From an uncultured Eubacteriales bacterium (lineage in GTDB: Bacteria; Bacillota; Clostridia; Oscillospirales; Oscillospiraceae): 46,539 bases of DNA. The translations under genes and the position numbers were made by a program. The stretch covers positions 1-46,539 of the forward strand of contig URAM01000013.1 in NCBI GenBank assembly GCA_900545815.1, given 5' to 3'. Numbering within the stretch: position 1 is the stretch's first letter; each line of letters opens with the position of its first letter. The notes under the pieces were generated by a model. That model was not told the DNA's origin. It searched no databases and worked only from the letters and a program-made list of their open reading frames with translations. Below, piece after piece: positions 39,943 to 46,539 of this stretch.

Positions 39943-40508
39943 TCTTACTCATCGACAATTATGACAGCTTCTCCTACAACCTCTATCAGCTGGTGGGAGA
40001 GCTGGAACCGGATATCAAAGTCATCCGCAACGACGCCATGACGGTAGAGGAGATTCGGAAGCTCCACCCTGACCGCATCATCCTGTCCCCCGGTCCCGGT
40101 CGGCCGGAGGACGCTGGCGTGACCATGGAAGTGGCCAAGACTCTGGGCAAGGACATCCCCATTTTAGGCGTCTGCTTGGGACACCAGGCCATCTGCGCCG
40201 CCTTCGGCGCTGCCGTCACTTACGCAAAGCAGCTCATGCACGGGAAGCAGTCCCAGGTGCAGTTCGATGTGGATTGCCCCCTGTTTCGAGCTTGTCCGGA
40301 GGTGGCGCCGGTGGCACGATACCACTCCCTGGCGGCGGACAGTGCCACCATTCCTGACTGCCTGACCGTCACCGGCCGCACCACCGACGGGGAAGTGATG
40401 GCGGTGCAGCACAGGGAGTACCCAATCTTTGGGGTGCAGTTCCATCCGGAGTCCATCATGACGCCGGACGGGAAGACCATGTTACGAAATTTCATCCAGG
40501 AGGTTTGA
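39939..40508 (+). CDS. trpG: Anthranilate synthase component II (glutamine amidotransferase)
   Basis: 189 residues. Class I amidotransferase: LLIDNYDSFSYNLYQLVGEL at the start, LSPGPGRPEDAG, nucleophile Cys in GVCLGHQAICAAFG (about 75-88), and His-x-Glu in GVQFHPESIMT (about 165-175). Supplies ammonia to TrpE; may also serve PabA as in some Firmicutes. Overlaps trpE by ATGA and ends 3 bp before trpD. Confidence 0.97.
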   Translation: MILLIDNYDSFSYNLYQLVGELEPDIKVIRNDAMTVEEIRKLHPDRIILSPGPGRPEDAGVTMEVAKTLGKDIPILGVCLGHQAICAAFGAAVTYAKQLMHGKQSQVQFDVDCPLFRACPEVAPVARYHSLAADSATIPDCLTVTGRTTDGEVMAVQHREYPIFGVQFHPESIMTPDGKTMLRNFIQEV

Positions 40509-40511
40509 ACC

Positions 40512-41543
40512 ATGATTCAGGAAGCCATTGTAAAGATCGTCGATAAGCAGGATTTGACCTATGACGAAGCCTACACCGTCATGAACGAGATCATGAGCGG
40601 CGAGACCACCCCCACCCAGAACGCCGCTTTTTTAGCCGCCCTGTCCACCAAGAGCGCTCGGGCGGAGACCACCGATGAAATTGCCGGCTGCGCCGCCGCC
40701 ATGCGGGATCACGCCATTCCGGTCAAGACGGATATGGACTTATTCGAAATTGTCGGCACCGGCGGTGACAACGCCCACAGCTTCAACATCTCCACCACCT
40801 CCGCCCTGGTGGCCGCTGCCGGCGGCATGAAGGTGGCCAAGCACGGCAACCGAGCGGCGTCCTCCCAGTGCGGCACGGCGGATTGCCTGGAAGCGCTGGG
40901 GGTGAACATCGAGCAGAGTCCGGCGAAATGCGTGGAGCTGCTCAACGAGGTGGGCATGTGCTTCTTCTTCGCCCAGAAATACCACACCTCCATGAAATAC
41001 GTCGGCCCTATCCGCAAGGAGCTGGGCATCCGCACCGTCTTTAACATCCTGGGTCCCCTGACCAACCCGGGCAGCCCCACCATGCAGCTGCTGGGCGTCT
41101 ATGACGAATACCTGGTGGAGCCGCTGGCACAGGTGCTCATCAACCTGGGTGTCAAGCGGGGTATGGTGGTCTACGGGCAGGACAAGCTGGACGAGATTTC
41201 GTTGAGCGCTCCCACCACCATCTGTGAGATGCGGGACGGCTGGTTCAAGACCGAGGTCATCACGCCGGAGGACTTTGGCTTCCAGCGCTGCACCAAGGAA
41301 GACCTGCGGGGCGGCACTCCGGCGGAGAACGCCCAGATCACCCTGAACATCCTAAAAGGAGCGCAGGGGCACAAGCGCAACGCCGTCCTGCTGAACGCCA
41401 GCGCTGCCCTCTACATCGGCGGCAAGGCGGAGACTATGAAGGACGGCGTTGCCCGGGCGGCAGAGCTGATCGACTCCGGCAAGGCGCTCCATACTCTGGA
41501 ACAACTCATTGAAGTCAGCAACCGTCCGGAGGCAGAAGTATGA
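40512..41543 (+). CDS. trpD: Anthranilate phosphoribosyltransferase
   Basis: 343 residues. PRPP site GTGGDNAHSFNISTTSALVAAAGG (about 77-100), then KHGNRAASSQCGTADCLEALG, FFFAQKYHTSMKYVGPIRKELGIRTVFNILGPLTNP, and GGTPAENAQITLNILKG. It transfers phosphoribose to anthranilate. AGGAGG precedes ATG 40512; its stop overlaps the trpC start (ATGA). Confidence 0.97.
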   Translation: MIQEAIVKIVDKQDLTYDEAYTVMNEIMSGETTPTQNAAFLAALSTKSARAETTDEIAGCAAAMRDHAIPVKTDMDLFEIVGTGGDNAHSFNISTTSALVAAAGGMKVAKHGNRAASSQCGTADCLEALGVNIEQSPAKCVELLNEVGMCFFFAQKYHTSMKYVGPIRKELGIRTVFNILGPLTNPGSPTMQLLGVYDEYLVEPLAQVLINLGVKRGMVVYGQDKLDEISLSAPTTICEMRDGWFKTEVITPEDFGFQRCTKEDLRGGTPAENAQITLNILKGAQGHKRNAVLLNASAALYIGGKAETMKDGVARAAELIDSGKALHTLEQLIEVSNRPEAEV

Positions 41544-42319
41544 ACATCCTAGATCAGCTGGCGGACTACGCCAGAGAACGGGTGGCACGGGACAAGGCGC
41601 AGGTAACCTTGGAGACTTTGAAAGCCCAGGCACTGGCACTGCCGGTGGGGGCGTTCGCCTTTGAACAGGCGCTGGCCAAGCCTGACCTGTCCTTCATCTG
41701 CGAGTGTAAGAAGGCATCCCCCTCCAAAGGGCTGATCGCGCCGGAGTTCCCCTATCTGGACATTGCCCGTGCCTACGAATTCGCCGGAGCGGACGCCATC
41801 TCAGTACTCACCGAGCCAAAATGGTTCCTGGGCAGCGACCAGTATTTGCAGGACATCGCCGCCGCCGTGGATATTCCCTGTCTGCGGAAGGATTTCACGG
41901 TGGACGAATATATGATCTACCAGGCGAAGGTGCTGGGGGCTTCGGCGGTGCTGCTCATCTGCTCCCTTCTAAAGGAAGGGGAGATTCGGGATTCCATCGC
42001 CCTCTGTGACACCCTGGGTCTGTCGGCGCTGGTGGAAGCCCACGATGAGGACGAAGTGAAGATGGCGCTGCGCGCTGGCGCACGGGTCATCGGGGTGAAC
42101 AACCGGAACCTGAAAACCTTCTCCGTGGACACGGAGAACAGCAAGCGCCTGCGGGCGCTCCTCCCGCCGGACGTATTGTTCGTGTCCGAGAGCGGCGTGC
42201 GCAGCGCCCAGGACGTGGCGGAGCTGCGTGCCATCGGGGCGGATGCGGTGCTCATCGGCGAGACCCTGATGCGGGCGGCGGACAAGCACGCCAAGCTGAC
42301 AGAACTGCGAGGCGTGTGA
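41540..42319 (+). CDS. trpC: Indole-3-glycerol phosphate synthase
   Basis: 259 residues, (beta-alpha)8 barrel. Catalytic segments: FICECKKASPSKGLI (about 54-68, with ECKKASPSKG), ADAISVLTEPKWFLGS, CLRKDFTVDEYMIYQA (about 114-129, KDF), ALVEAHDEDEV, IGVNNRNLKTFSVD (about 178-191) and VSESGVRSAQDV. Converts carboxyphenylamino-deoxyribulose phosphate to indole glycerol phosphate. Separate from trpF, unlike the E. coli fusion. Overlaps both neighbours by a few bases. Confidence 0.97.
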   Translation: MNILDQLADYARERVARDKAQVTLETLKAQALALPVGAFAFEQALAKPDLSFICECKKASPSKGLIAPEFPYLDIARAYEFAGADAISVLTEPKWFLGSDQYLQDIAAAVDIPCLRKDFTVDEYMIYQAKVLGASAVLLICSLLKEGEIRDSIALCDTLGLSALVEAHDEDEVKMALRAGARVIGVNNRNLKTFSVDTENSKRLRALLPPDVLFVSESGVRSAQDVAELRAIGADAVLIGETLMRAADKHAKLTELRGV

Positions 42320-42927
42320 TGACCAAGATAAAATTGTGCGGCCTGACCCGTTTGGAGGACATCCAGGCTGCCAACCGGCTGAGACCGGATTATGTGGGGT
42401 TCGTGTTCGCCCCCAAGAGCCGCCGCTATGTGACTACGACCCAGGCGAAGGCGCTGAAAGAGGTGCTGGACGAGGGCATTCAGGCGGTGGGTGTGTTTGT
42501 GGATGCGCCGATGGATCAGGTGGCAAGGCTGCTTCATGAGGGTGTCATCGACGTAGCGCAGCTCCACGGGCACGAGGAGGACGGCTACATTCAAATGCTG
42601 CGGCGGCAGACGGAGCGTCCCATCTGGCAGGCGTTCCAGGTGCGGTGCGTGGGCGACCTGGTGCCGGCTCAGACCAGCGCAGCAGACTGTATCCTACTGG
42701 ACTCCGGCACAGGGACGGGGCAGGTGTTCGATTGGAATTTGCTCCGGTACGTTGACCGCCCCTACTTTCTGGCCGGTGGGCTGGATGCGCAGAACGTAAG
42801 CTGCGCAGTCCGGCAGGCGCACCCCTACGGGGTGGACGTCAGCTCAGGCATCGAGACGGACGGACGAAAAGACCAAGAGAAAATGGCGCAGTTTGTGGCT
42901 GCGGTGAGAAAGGAAGCAATGCTATGA
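42319..42927 (+). CDS. trpF: Phosphoribosylanthranilate isomerase
   Basis: 202 residues. KIKLCGLTRLEDIQAAN (catalytic Cys near residue 7), YVGFVFAPKSRRYVT, AVGVFVDAPMDQVARL, VAQLHGHE (about 74-81), ILLDSGTGTGQVFDW (catalytic Asp), FLAGGLDAQNV and GVDVSSGIETDGRKD. Carries out the Amadori rearrangement before TrpC. ATG 42319 shares bases with the trpC stop (TGATG); an upstream GTG in frame is less likely. Confidence 0.96.
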   Translation: MTKIKLCGLTRLEDIQAANRLRPDYVGFVFAPKSRRYVTTTQAKALKEVLDEGIQAVGVFVDAPMDQVARLLHEGVIDVAQLHGHEEDGYIQMLRRQTERPIWQAFQVRCVGDLVPAQTSAADCILLDSGTGTGQVFDWNLLRYVDRPYFLAGGLDAQNVSCAVRQAHPYGVDVSSGIETDGRKDQEKMAQFVAAVRKEAML

Positions 42928-44114
42928 CCAATCCCAAGGGACGGTTCGGGATACACGGCGGACAGTATATCCCAGAGACGCTGATGAACGCAGTCATCGA
43001 GCTGGAGGAGGCGTACAACTACTATAAAAACGATCCGGAATTCAATCGGGAGCTGACCGAGCTGTTTAACGAGTACGCCGGTCGCCCCTCTCGGCTGTAC
43101 TATGCGGAGAAGATGACCCGTGACCTGGGCGGTGCGAAGATCTACCTGAAACGGGAGGACTTGAACCACACCGGCGCCCACAAGATCAACAACGTGCTGG
43201 GGCAAGCACTGCTGGCCAAGAAGATGGGCAAGACCCGTCTCATTGCAGAGACCGGCGCCGGTCAGCACGGGGTTGCCACCGCCACCGCCGCCGCCCTGAT
43301 GGGCATGGAGTGCCTGGTGTTCATGGGTGAGGAGGACACCATCCGCCAGGCGCTGAACGTGTACCGGATGCGCCTGCTGGGGGCGGAGGTCATCCCGGTG
43401 ACCAGCGGCACGGCCACCTTGAAGGACGCCGTGTCCGAAGCCATGCGGGAGTGGACGTCCCGCGTTGACGACACCCACTACTGTCTCGGCTCCGTCATGG
43501 GGCCCCACCCGTTCCCCACCATCGTGCGGGACTTCCAGGCGGTGATTTCCAAAGAGATCAAGGCGCAGATGCTGGAAAAGGAGGGACGCCTGCCCGATGC
43601 GGTCATCGCCTGTGTGGGCGGCGGCTCCAACGCCATCGGCAGCTTTTACCACTTCATCAACGACCCCGGCGTGCGGCTCATCGGCTGTGAGGCGGCAGGA
43701 CGGGGGGTGGACACCTTCGAGACGGCGGCCACCATCGCCACCGGTCGGCCGGGCATTTTCCACGGCATGAAGTCCTACTTCTGCCAGGACAAGTACGGCC
43801 AGATTGCTCCGGTCTACTCCATCTCCGCTGGACTGGACTACCCTGGCGTGGGGCCGGAGCACGCACACCTGCACGACATCGGGCGAGCGGAGTATGTGCC
43901 GGTCACGGACGAGGAGGCGGTGTGCGCCTTTGAGTACCTGGCCAAGACTGAGGGCGTCATCCCTGCCATCGAGTCCGCCCATGCGGTGGCCTATGCGCAG
44001 AAGCTGGCGCCCACCCTGGACAAGGATCAGATCATCGTCATCACCATTTCCGGTCGAGGCGACAAGGACTGCGCTGCCATCGCCCGTTACAGAGGGGAGG
44101 ATCTTCATGAGTAA
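42924..44114 (+). CDS. trpB: Tryptophan synthase beta chain
   Basis: 396 residues, TrpB1 type. GRFGIHGGQYIPETLMNAV at the start, PLP lysine in KREDLNHTGAHKINNVLGQ (about 84-102), AETGAGQHGVATATAAAL (about 110-127), phosphate loop CVGGGSNAIGSF (about 231-242), SISAGLDYPGVGPEHAHL and the C-terminal SGRGDKDC. It makes L-tryptophan from indole and serine. Overlaps trpF by ATGA and trpA by 8 bp. Confidence 0.98.
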   Translation: MTNPKGRFGIHGGQYIPETLMNAVIELEEAYNYYKNDPEFNRELTELFNEYAGRPSRLYYAEKMTRDLGGAKIYLKREDLNHTGAHKINNVLGQALLAKKMGKTRLIAETGAGQHGVATATAAALMGMECLVFMGEEDTIRQALNVYRMRLLGAEVIPVTSGTATLKDAVSEAMREWTSRVDDTHYCLGSVMGPHPFPTIVRDFQAVISKEIKAQMLEKEGRLPDAVIACVGGGSNAIGSFYHFINDPGVRLIGCEAAGRGVDTFETAATIATGRPGIFHGMKSYFCQDKYGQIAPVYSISAGLDYPGVGPEHAHLHDIGRAEYVPVTDEEAVCAFEYLAKTEGVIPAIESAHAVAYAQKLAPTLDKDQIIVITISGRGDKDCAAIARYRGEDLHE

Positions 44115-44877
44115 CATCGCCAAAGCCTTTGCAAACGGCAAAGCCTTCATCGCCTTTCTCACCTGCGGCGACCCAGACCTAGCCACCACCGCCGCCGCCG
44201 TCCGTGCCGCCGTCCAGAACGGCGCTGACCTGATCGAGCTGGGCGTCCCGTTCTCTGACCCCACGGCGGAAGGGCCGGTCATCCAGGGAGCCAACCTGCG
44301 GGCGTTGCAGGGGGGCGTGACCACCGACCAGATTTTTGACTTCGTGCGGGAGCTGAGAAAGGATGTCGCCGTGCCCATGGTGTTCATGACCTACGCCAAC
44401 GTGGTCTTTTCCTACGGTGCGGAACAATTCATCTCCACCTGTCGGGACATCGGCATAGACGGCCTGATTTTGCCCGACCTGCCCTTCGAGGAGAAGGAGG
44501 AGTTTTTGCCCCTCTGCCACCAGTACGGGGTAGACCTCATCTCCCTCATCGCCCCCACCTCCGCCAACCGCATCGCCATGATCGCCAAGGAGGCGGAAGG
44601 CTTTTTGTACCTGGTCTCCAGCCTGGGCGTCACCGGTACCCGAAGTGAAATTAAAACCGACCTCGGTTCCATCGTGGATGTGGTGCGGGAGAACACGGAT
44701 GTGCCCTGCGCCATCGGGTTCGGCATCTCCACGCCGGAGCAGGCCAAGAAGATGGCGGATCTGTCTGATGGGGCGATCGTTGGGTCGGCCATCGTGAAGA
44801 TTTTGGCGCAGTACGGGAAGGATGCGCCCAAGTATGTCGGCGAATACGTCAAGAGCATGAAGGACGCATTGCGATGA
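44107..44877 (+). CDS. trpA: Tryptophan synthase alpha chain
   Basis: 256 residues. FLTCGDPDLATT, catalytic Glu and Asp in LIELGVPFSDPTAEGPVIQ (about 43-61), MTYANVVFSYGAEQF, LILPDLPFEEKEEF, SSLGVTGTRSEI (loop 6) and IGFGISTPEQAKKM. Cleaves indole glycerol phosphate and passes indole to TrpB through the complex tunnel. ATG 44107 lies inside the 3' end of trpB; longer in-frame upstream sequence belongs to trpB in another frame. Last gene of the operon; terminator at 45036. Confidence 0.97.
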   Translation: MSNIAKAFANGKAFIAFLTCGDPDLATTAAAVRAAVQNGADLIELGVPFSDPTAEGPVIQGANLRALQGGVTTDQIFDFVRELRKDVAVPMVFMTYANVVFSYGAEQFISTCRDIGIDGLILPDLPFEEKEEFLPLCHQYGVDLISLIAPTSANRIAMIAKEAEGFLYLVSSLGVTGTRSEIKTDLGSIVDVVRENTDVPCAIGFGISTPEQAKKMADLSDGAIVGSAIVKILAQYGKDAPKYVGEYVKSMKDALR

Positions 44878-44899
44878 TATTCGGCCAAATGCAAGCATT

Positions 44900-45005
44900 T
44901 TGCCGAGGTTGCAGCCGGGTGCATGCACTCGCTTTGCCGGTAGGTTCTCCCACCTGTAACAGGTGGGGCCTACGCTACAAAATGTGCCACCGGCACATTT
45001 GCTTA
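44900..45005. repeat. Cluster of small palindromes between trpA and metA
   Basis: CCCACCTG TAA CAGGTGGG (about 44950-44968) and AAATGTGCC ACC GGCACATTT (about 44980-45001) are perfect hairpins without T tracts, and GGTAGG..CCTAC extends the first. They resemble REP-type intergenic palindromes. No gene is present in 44878-45166. Confidence 0.55.
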
Positions 45006-45035
45006 ACGCTGCGGCACTTACCCGGCTGAGAAGAG

Positions 45036-45066
45036 AAAAAAGTGACGCGCATGTCGCCACTTTTTT
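45036..45066 (+). terminator. Terminator of the trp operon
   Basis: AAAAAAGTG..CACTTTTTT with an imperfect inner stem (ACG..CGC); symmetric, so it can act in both directions. Confidence 0.75.
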
Positions 45067-45110
45067 CAGATTGAAATTTATTCCGCACTCTGTGCGGAAC
45101 TCTGCGAGGC
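45067..45110. repeat. Small hairpin repeat, copy 2
   Basis: CAGATTGAAATTTATTCCG, stem TTCCGCAC TCT GTGCGGAA, then ACTCTGCGAG. Flanks match copy 1 at 15821-15866 with three changes, while the stem bases differ and remain paired. Confidence 0.6.
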
Positions 45111-45122
45111 TTTTTAGCACTG

Positions 45123-45158
45123 AAAAACGGTGTGACACACGCGGTCACACCGTTTTAC
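45123..45158 (-). terminator. Terminator of metA
   Basis: Perfect 13-bp stem AAAACGGTGTGAC / GTCACACCGTTTT, loop ACACGCG, about 10 bp past the metA stop, followed on the minus strand by TCAGTGC. The T run lies in the stem end. Confidence 0.8.
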
Positions 45159-45166
45159 CTTATATA

Positions 45167-46123
45167 TTATTTGTTGAGGAACGAGGTGGAGATTTTGGGC
45201 GCTTCCTTGCCCACGTTGCGCAGGTCGTAGGGGGTTGCCTGATAGACGTAGTAATTGAGCCAGTTGTTGTAGAGCAACTGCCCTGCACTGCGCCAGGTGA
45301 CCAGCGGCGGCTGGGTGGGGTCATCGTTTGGGAAATAGTGGGCAGGGATGGCGATTTTTTTTCCGGCGCTGATGTCTCGCTGGTACTCCAGATTCAGCGT
45401 TTCCGGATCATACTCCGGATGACCCATGATAAAGAACCGCCGGTTATCCTCGCTCTTTACGGCAAACACGCCGGCCTCTGGTGAGGTGGCCAGAAGTTGC
45501 AGATCAGGGATGGCGCGGATGTCTGCTTCATTCACCGTAGTGTAACGGGAGTGGGGGACGTAAAACACATCATCAAAGCCCCGAAACCAGGGGGAGCGGG
45601 AACGGACGACCTTGTGGGGAAACACGCCGAACAATTTTTGGGGCAGAGTGTGTTTCTGAATGCCATAGTGGTAGTACAGCCCTGCCTGAGCGCCCCAGCA
45701 GATGTGGAGGGTGGCGTGGACGTGTTCCTTGCTCCACTCCATGATCTGACACAGCTCGTCCCAGTATTCCACATCGCAGAAGTCCAGGTTTTCGACAGGG
45801 GCGCCGGTGATGATCATGCCGTCATAGGTGCGATCCTTCACCTGGTCAAAGGTGCGGTAGAAGGCGCTCAGATGATCCTGGTCGATGTGCTGGGGGACGT
45901 AGCTGGCGGTCTGCAACAGCTCCACCTGCACCTGGAGGGGGGAGTTGGAGAGCTTGCGCATGAGCTGGGTCTCGGTGACGATCTTGGTGGGCATGAGGTT
46001 GAGGATGAGCAGCTCCAGCGGACGGATGTCCTGTAAGATGGCGCGATGCTCGGTCATAACGAAGATGTTCTCGTCCTCCAAAATGGCGCGGGCGGGGAGA
46101 GAGTCAGGAATTTTGATGGGCAT
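45167..46123 (-). CDS. metA: Homoserine O-acetyltransferase (MetA type)
   Basis: 318 residues, usual for MetA. MPIKIPDSLPARAILEDENIF at the start, nucleophile Cys in HICWGAQAGLYYHYG (about 141-155), catalytic His and Glu in FIMGHPEYDPETL (about 232-244). In MIITGAPVENLDF the residue that is Gly in succinyl-CoA enzymes is Glu, which by the known specificity rule predicts acetyl-CoA as donor, so the product is O-acetylhomoserine, feeding methionine synthesis by direct or trans-sulfuration. AAGGAGG lies 8 bp before ATG 46123. I see no SAM riboswitch in its leader, which does contain a small overlapping frame. Confidence 0.95.
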   Translation of the reverse strand: MPIKIPDSLPARAILEDENIFVMTEHRAILQDIRPLELLILNLMPTKIVTETQLMRKLSNSPLQVQVELLQTASYVPQHIDQDHLSAFYRTFDQVKDRTYDGMIITGAPVENLDFCDVEYWDELCQIMEWSKEHVHATLHICWGAQAGLYYHYGIQKHTLPQKLFGVFPHKVVRSRSPWFRGFDDVFYVPHSRYTTVNEADIRAIPDLQLLATSPEAGVFAVKSEDNRRFFIMGHPEYDPETLNLEYQRDISAGKKIAIPAHYFPNDDPTQPPLVTWRSAGQLLYNNWLNYYVYQATPYDLRNVGKEAPKISTSFLNK

Positions 46124-46238
46124 GGGAGAGCCTCCTTATATTATAATAGGCAGCAGGATAGGGACAGACAGCGAAAGAATCAGAACATAGCCCAGAGGGC
46201 ATTCGCAGCACCAGCTGTAAGTAAGCCTGTCGTGTCAT
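46104..46238 (-). CDS. Possible small leader ORF overlapping the metA start
   Basis: 44 codons from ATG 46238 to TGA 46106-46104, with GGGAGG about 10 bp upstream. It crosses the metA ribosome site and start codon in another frame and stops 20 bases inside metA. The sequence (MTRQAYLQLVLRMPS..) matches nothing I know and contains no run of regulatory codons. It could couple or limit metA translation, or be chance. Confidence 0.25.
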   Translation of the reverse strand: MTRQAYLQLVLRMPSGLCSDSFAVCPYPAAYYNIRRLSHAHQNS

Positions 46239-46278
46239 TGGATAAGGAACCTCCCTTCTGAGATTGTACTTGTTCACT

Positions 46279-46307
46279 ACTATACCGGAAAATGCCGCAA
46301 AAGACAA
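46279..46307 (-). promoter_or_regulatory. Promoter of metA
   Basis: On the minus strand TTGTCT (46307-46302), 17 bp, TATAGT (46284-46279), giving a leader of about 150 bases. Confidence 0.6.
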
Positions 46308-46354
46308 GCGGGGAGGGGAAAAAGAAAAAAGTGCGGGAAAATTGCAAAAAGTGC

Positions 46355-46383
46355 TTGACAAATGGGGGTGGATTTAGTATACT
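46355..46383 (+). promoter_or_regulatory. Probable rrn promoter P1
   Basis: TTGACA (46355-46360), 17 bp, TATACT (46378-46383), preceded by AAAAAGTGC and an A-rich upstream stretch like an UP element. Divergent from metA. Confidence 0.7.
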
Positions 46384-46470
46384 GACAAAGCGCTCGAGAG
46401 AGCGAGTCAAAAACTGGAAAGCGAACGGTTCCGAAGCGGAAGGCTTTCGGAAAGTTGCTGAAAAAAGTGC

Positions 46471-46499
46471 TTGACAAGCTCCGCTGAGTGTGCTAAACT
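46471..46499 (+). promoter_or_regulatory. Probable rrn promoter P2
   Basis: TTGACA (46471-46476), 17 bp, TAAACT (46494-46499), with the same AAAAAAGTGC preceding it as P1, 116 bp apart. No open frame follows. Tandem near-identical consensus promoters with a non-coding leader are the usual entry to an rRNA operon, which would lie beyond 46539. Confidence 0.65.
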
Positions 46500-46539
46500 A
46501 AACAAGCTGTTGCCGAGAGGGAAACCTCGAAACGCAGCG

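Noticed and set aside
42825..44387. 520-codon minus-strand frame opposite trpB/trpA
   Set aside because: Antisense shadow; trpB and trpA are certain.
46124..46278. Possible SAM riboswitch ahead of metA
   Set aside because: No S-box conserved segments or terminator are present in the leader.

Overview
The window looks like a chromosomal segment of a Gram-positive, high-GC Clostridium-class bacterium, most likely of the Oscillospirales (Flavonifractor/Lawsonibacter/Oscillibacter-like). Pointers are the CcpA-type sugar sensor HprK, a T-box-controlled trp operon, a PrdX-type prolyl-tRNA deacylase, clostridial EFR1 and peptide-deformylase-like paralogs, consensus AGGAGG ribosome-binding sites and dispersed hairpin repeats of a kind I associate with gut Ruminococcaceae/Oscillospiraceae. 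The taxon is inferred from gene content, not from an rRNA gene. The window stops just after two rrn-like promoters.

Region 1 (1-4138) is the end of an integrated mobile element. It is less GC-rich than the rest and holds a truncated KwaA-like membrane protein gene, a complete IS630-type insertion sequence, and a replication-initiator-like gene whose 3' end the IS has replaced. A Bro-N/KilAC antirepressor gene, a small Cys-rich gene and a double-HTH gene follow. The element ends in the 3' half of a tRNA-Ser(CGA) gene (4083-4138), which marks an attachment site. No integrase is visible.

Region 2 (4139-16320) is core chromosome: a sodium-dependent (NSS) transporter, PrdX/ProX deacylase, alpha/beta hydrolase, BspA-type secreted LRR protein, an orphan phage-type replisome organizer, L-lactate permease with three FadR-family (LldR/PdhR-type) operator palindromes, rpmB, hprK, argF, an AEC transporter and a glyoxalase-fold protein. 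rpmB and hprK are flanked by about 300-bp inverted copies of a dispersed repeat. Region 3 (16321-19220) is a lower-GC, self-contained MmeI-type (type IIL) restriction-modification gene bounded by terminators.

Region 4 (19243-38036) holds a MarR-controlled RND exporter with an unusual coiled-coil insertion, larC (nickel-pincer cofactor of lactate racemase), trkA-trkH potassium uptake, and a three-gene membrane-stress-type cluster resembling Bacillus ydjI-ydjG-ydjH but without pspA. It continues with a PurF paralog lacking its nucleophilic cysteine, a DMT transporter pseudogene, an EFR1 ferredoxin/flavodoxin gene coupled to a degenerate peptide deformylase, an MBL-fold protein and a VanY-type D,D-carboxypeptidase. 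Region 5 (38072-44877) is a complete trpEGDCFBA operon behind a Trp T-box, with a second strong terminator between the T-box and trpE. Region 6 (44878-46539) has hairpin-rich intergenic DNA, metA, and two near-identical consensus promoters that probably drive an rRNA operon beyond the window.

Most intergenic regions show consensus sigma-A promoters (TTGACA/TATAAT-like, 16-18 bp spacing) and intrinsic terminators, which makes transcription units easy to assign. I did not find a CRISPR array or a clearly new multi-gene system. The most unusual signals are the modular covarying hairpin repeats, the double terminator in front of trpE, the coiled-coil RND pump, the PspA-less ydj-like cluster and the degenerate enzyme paralogs.
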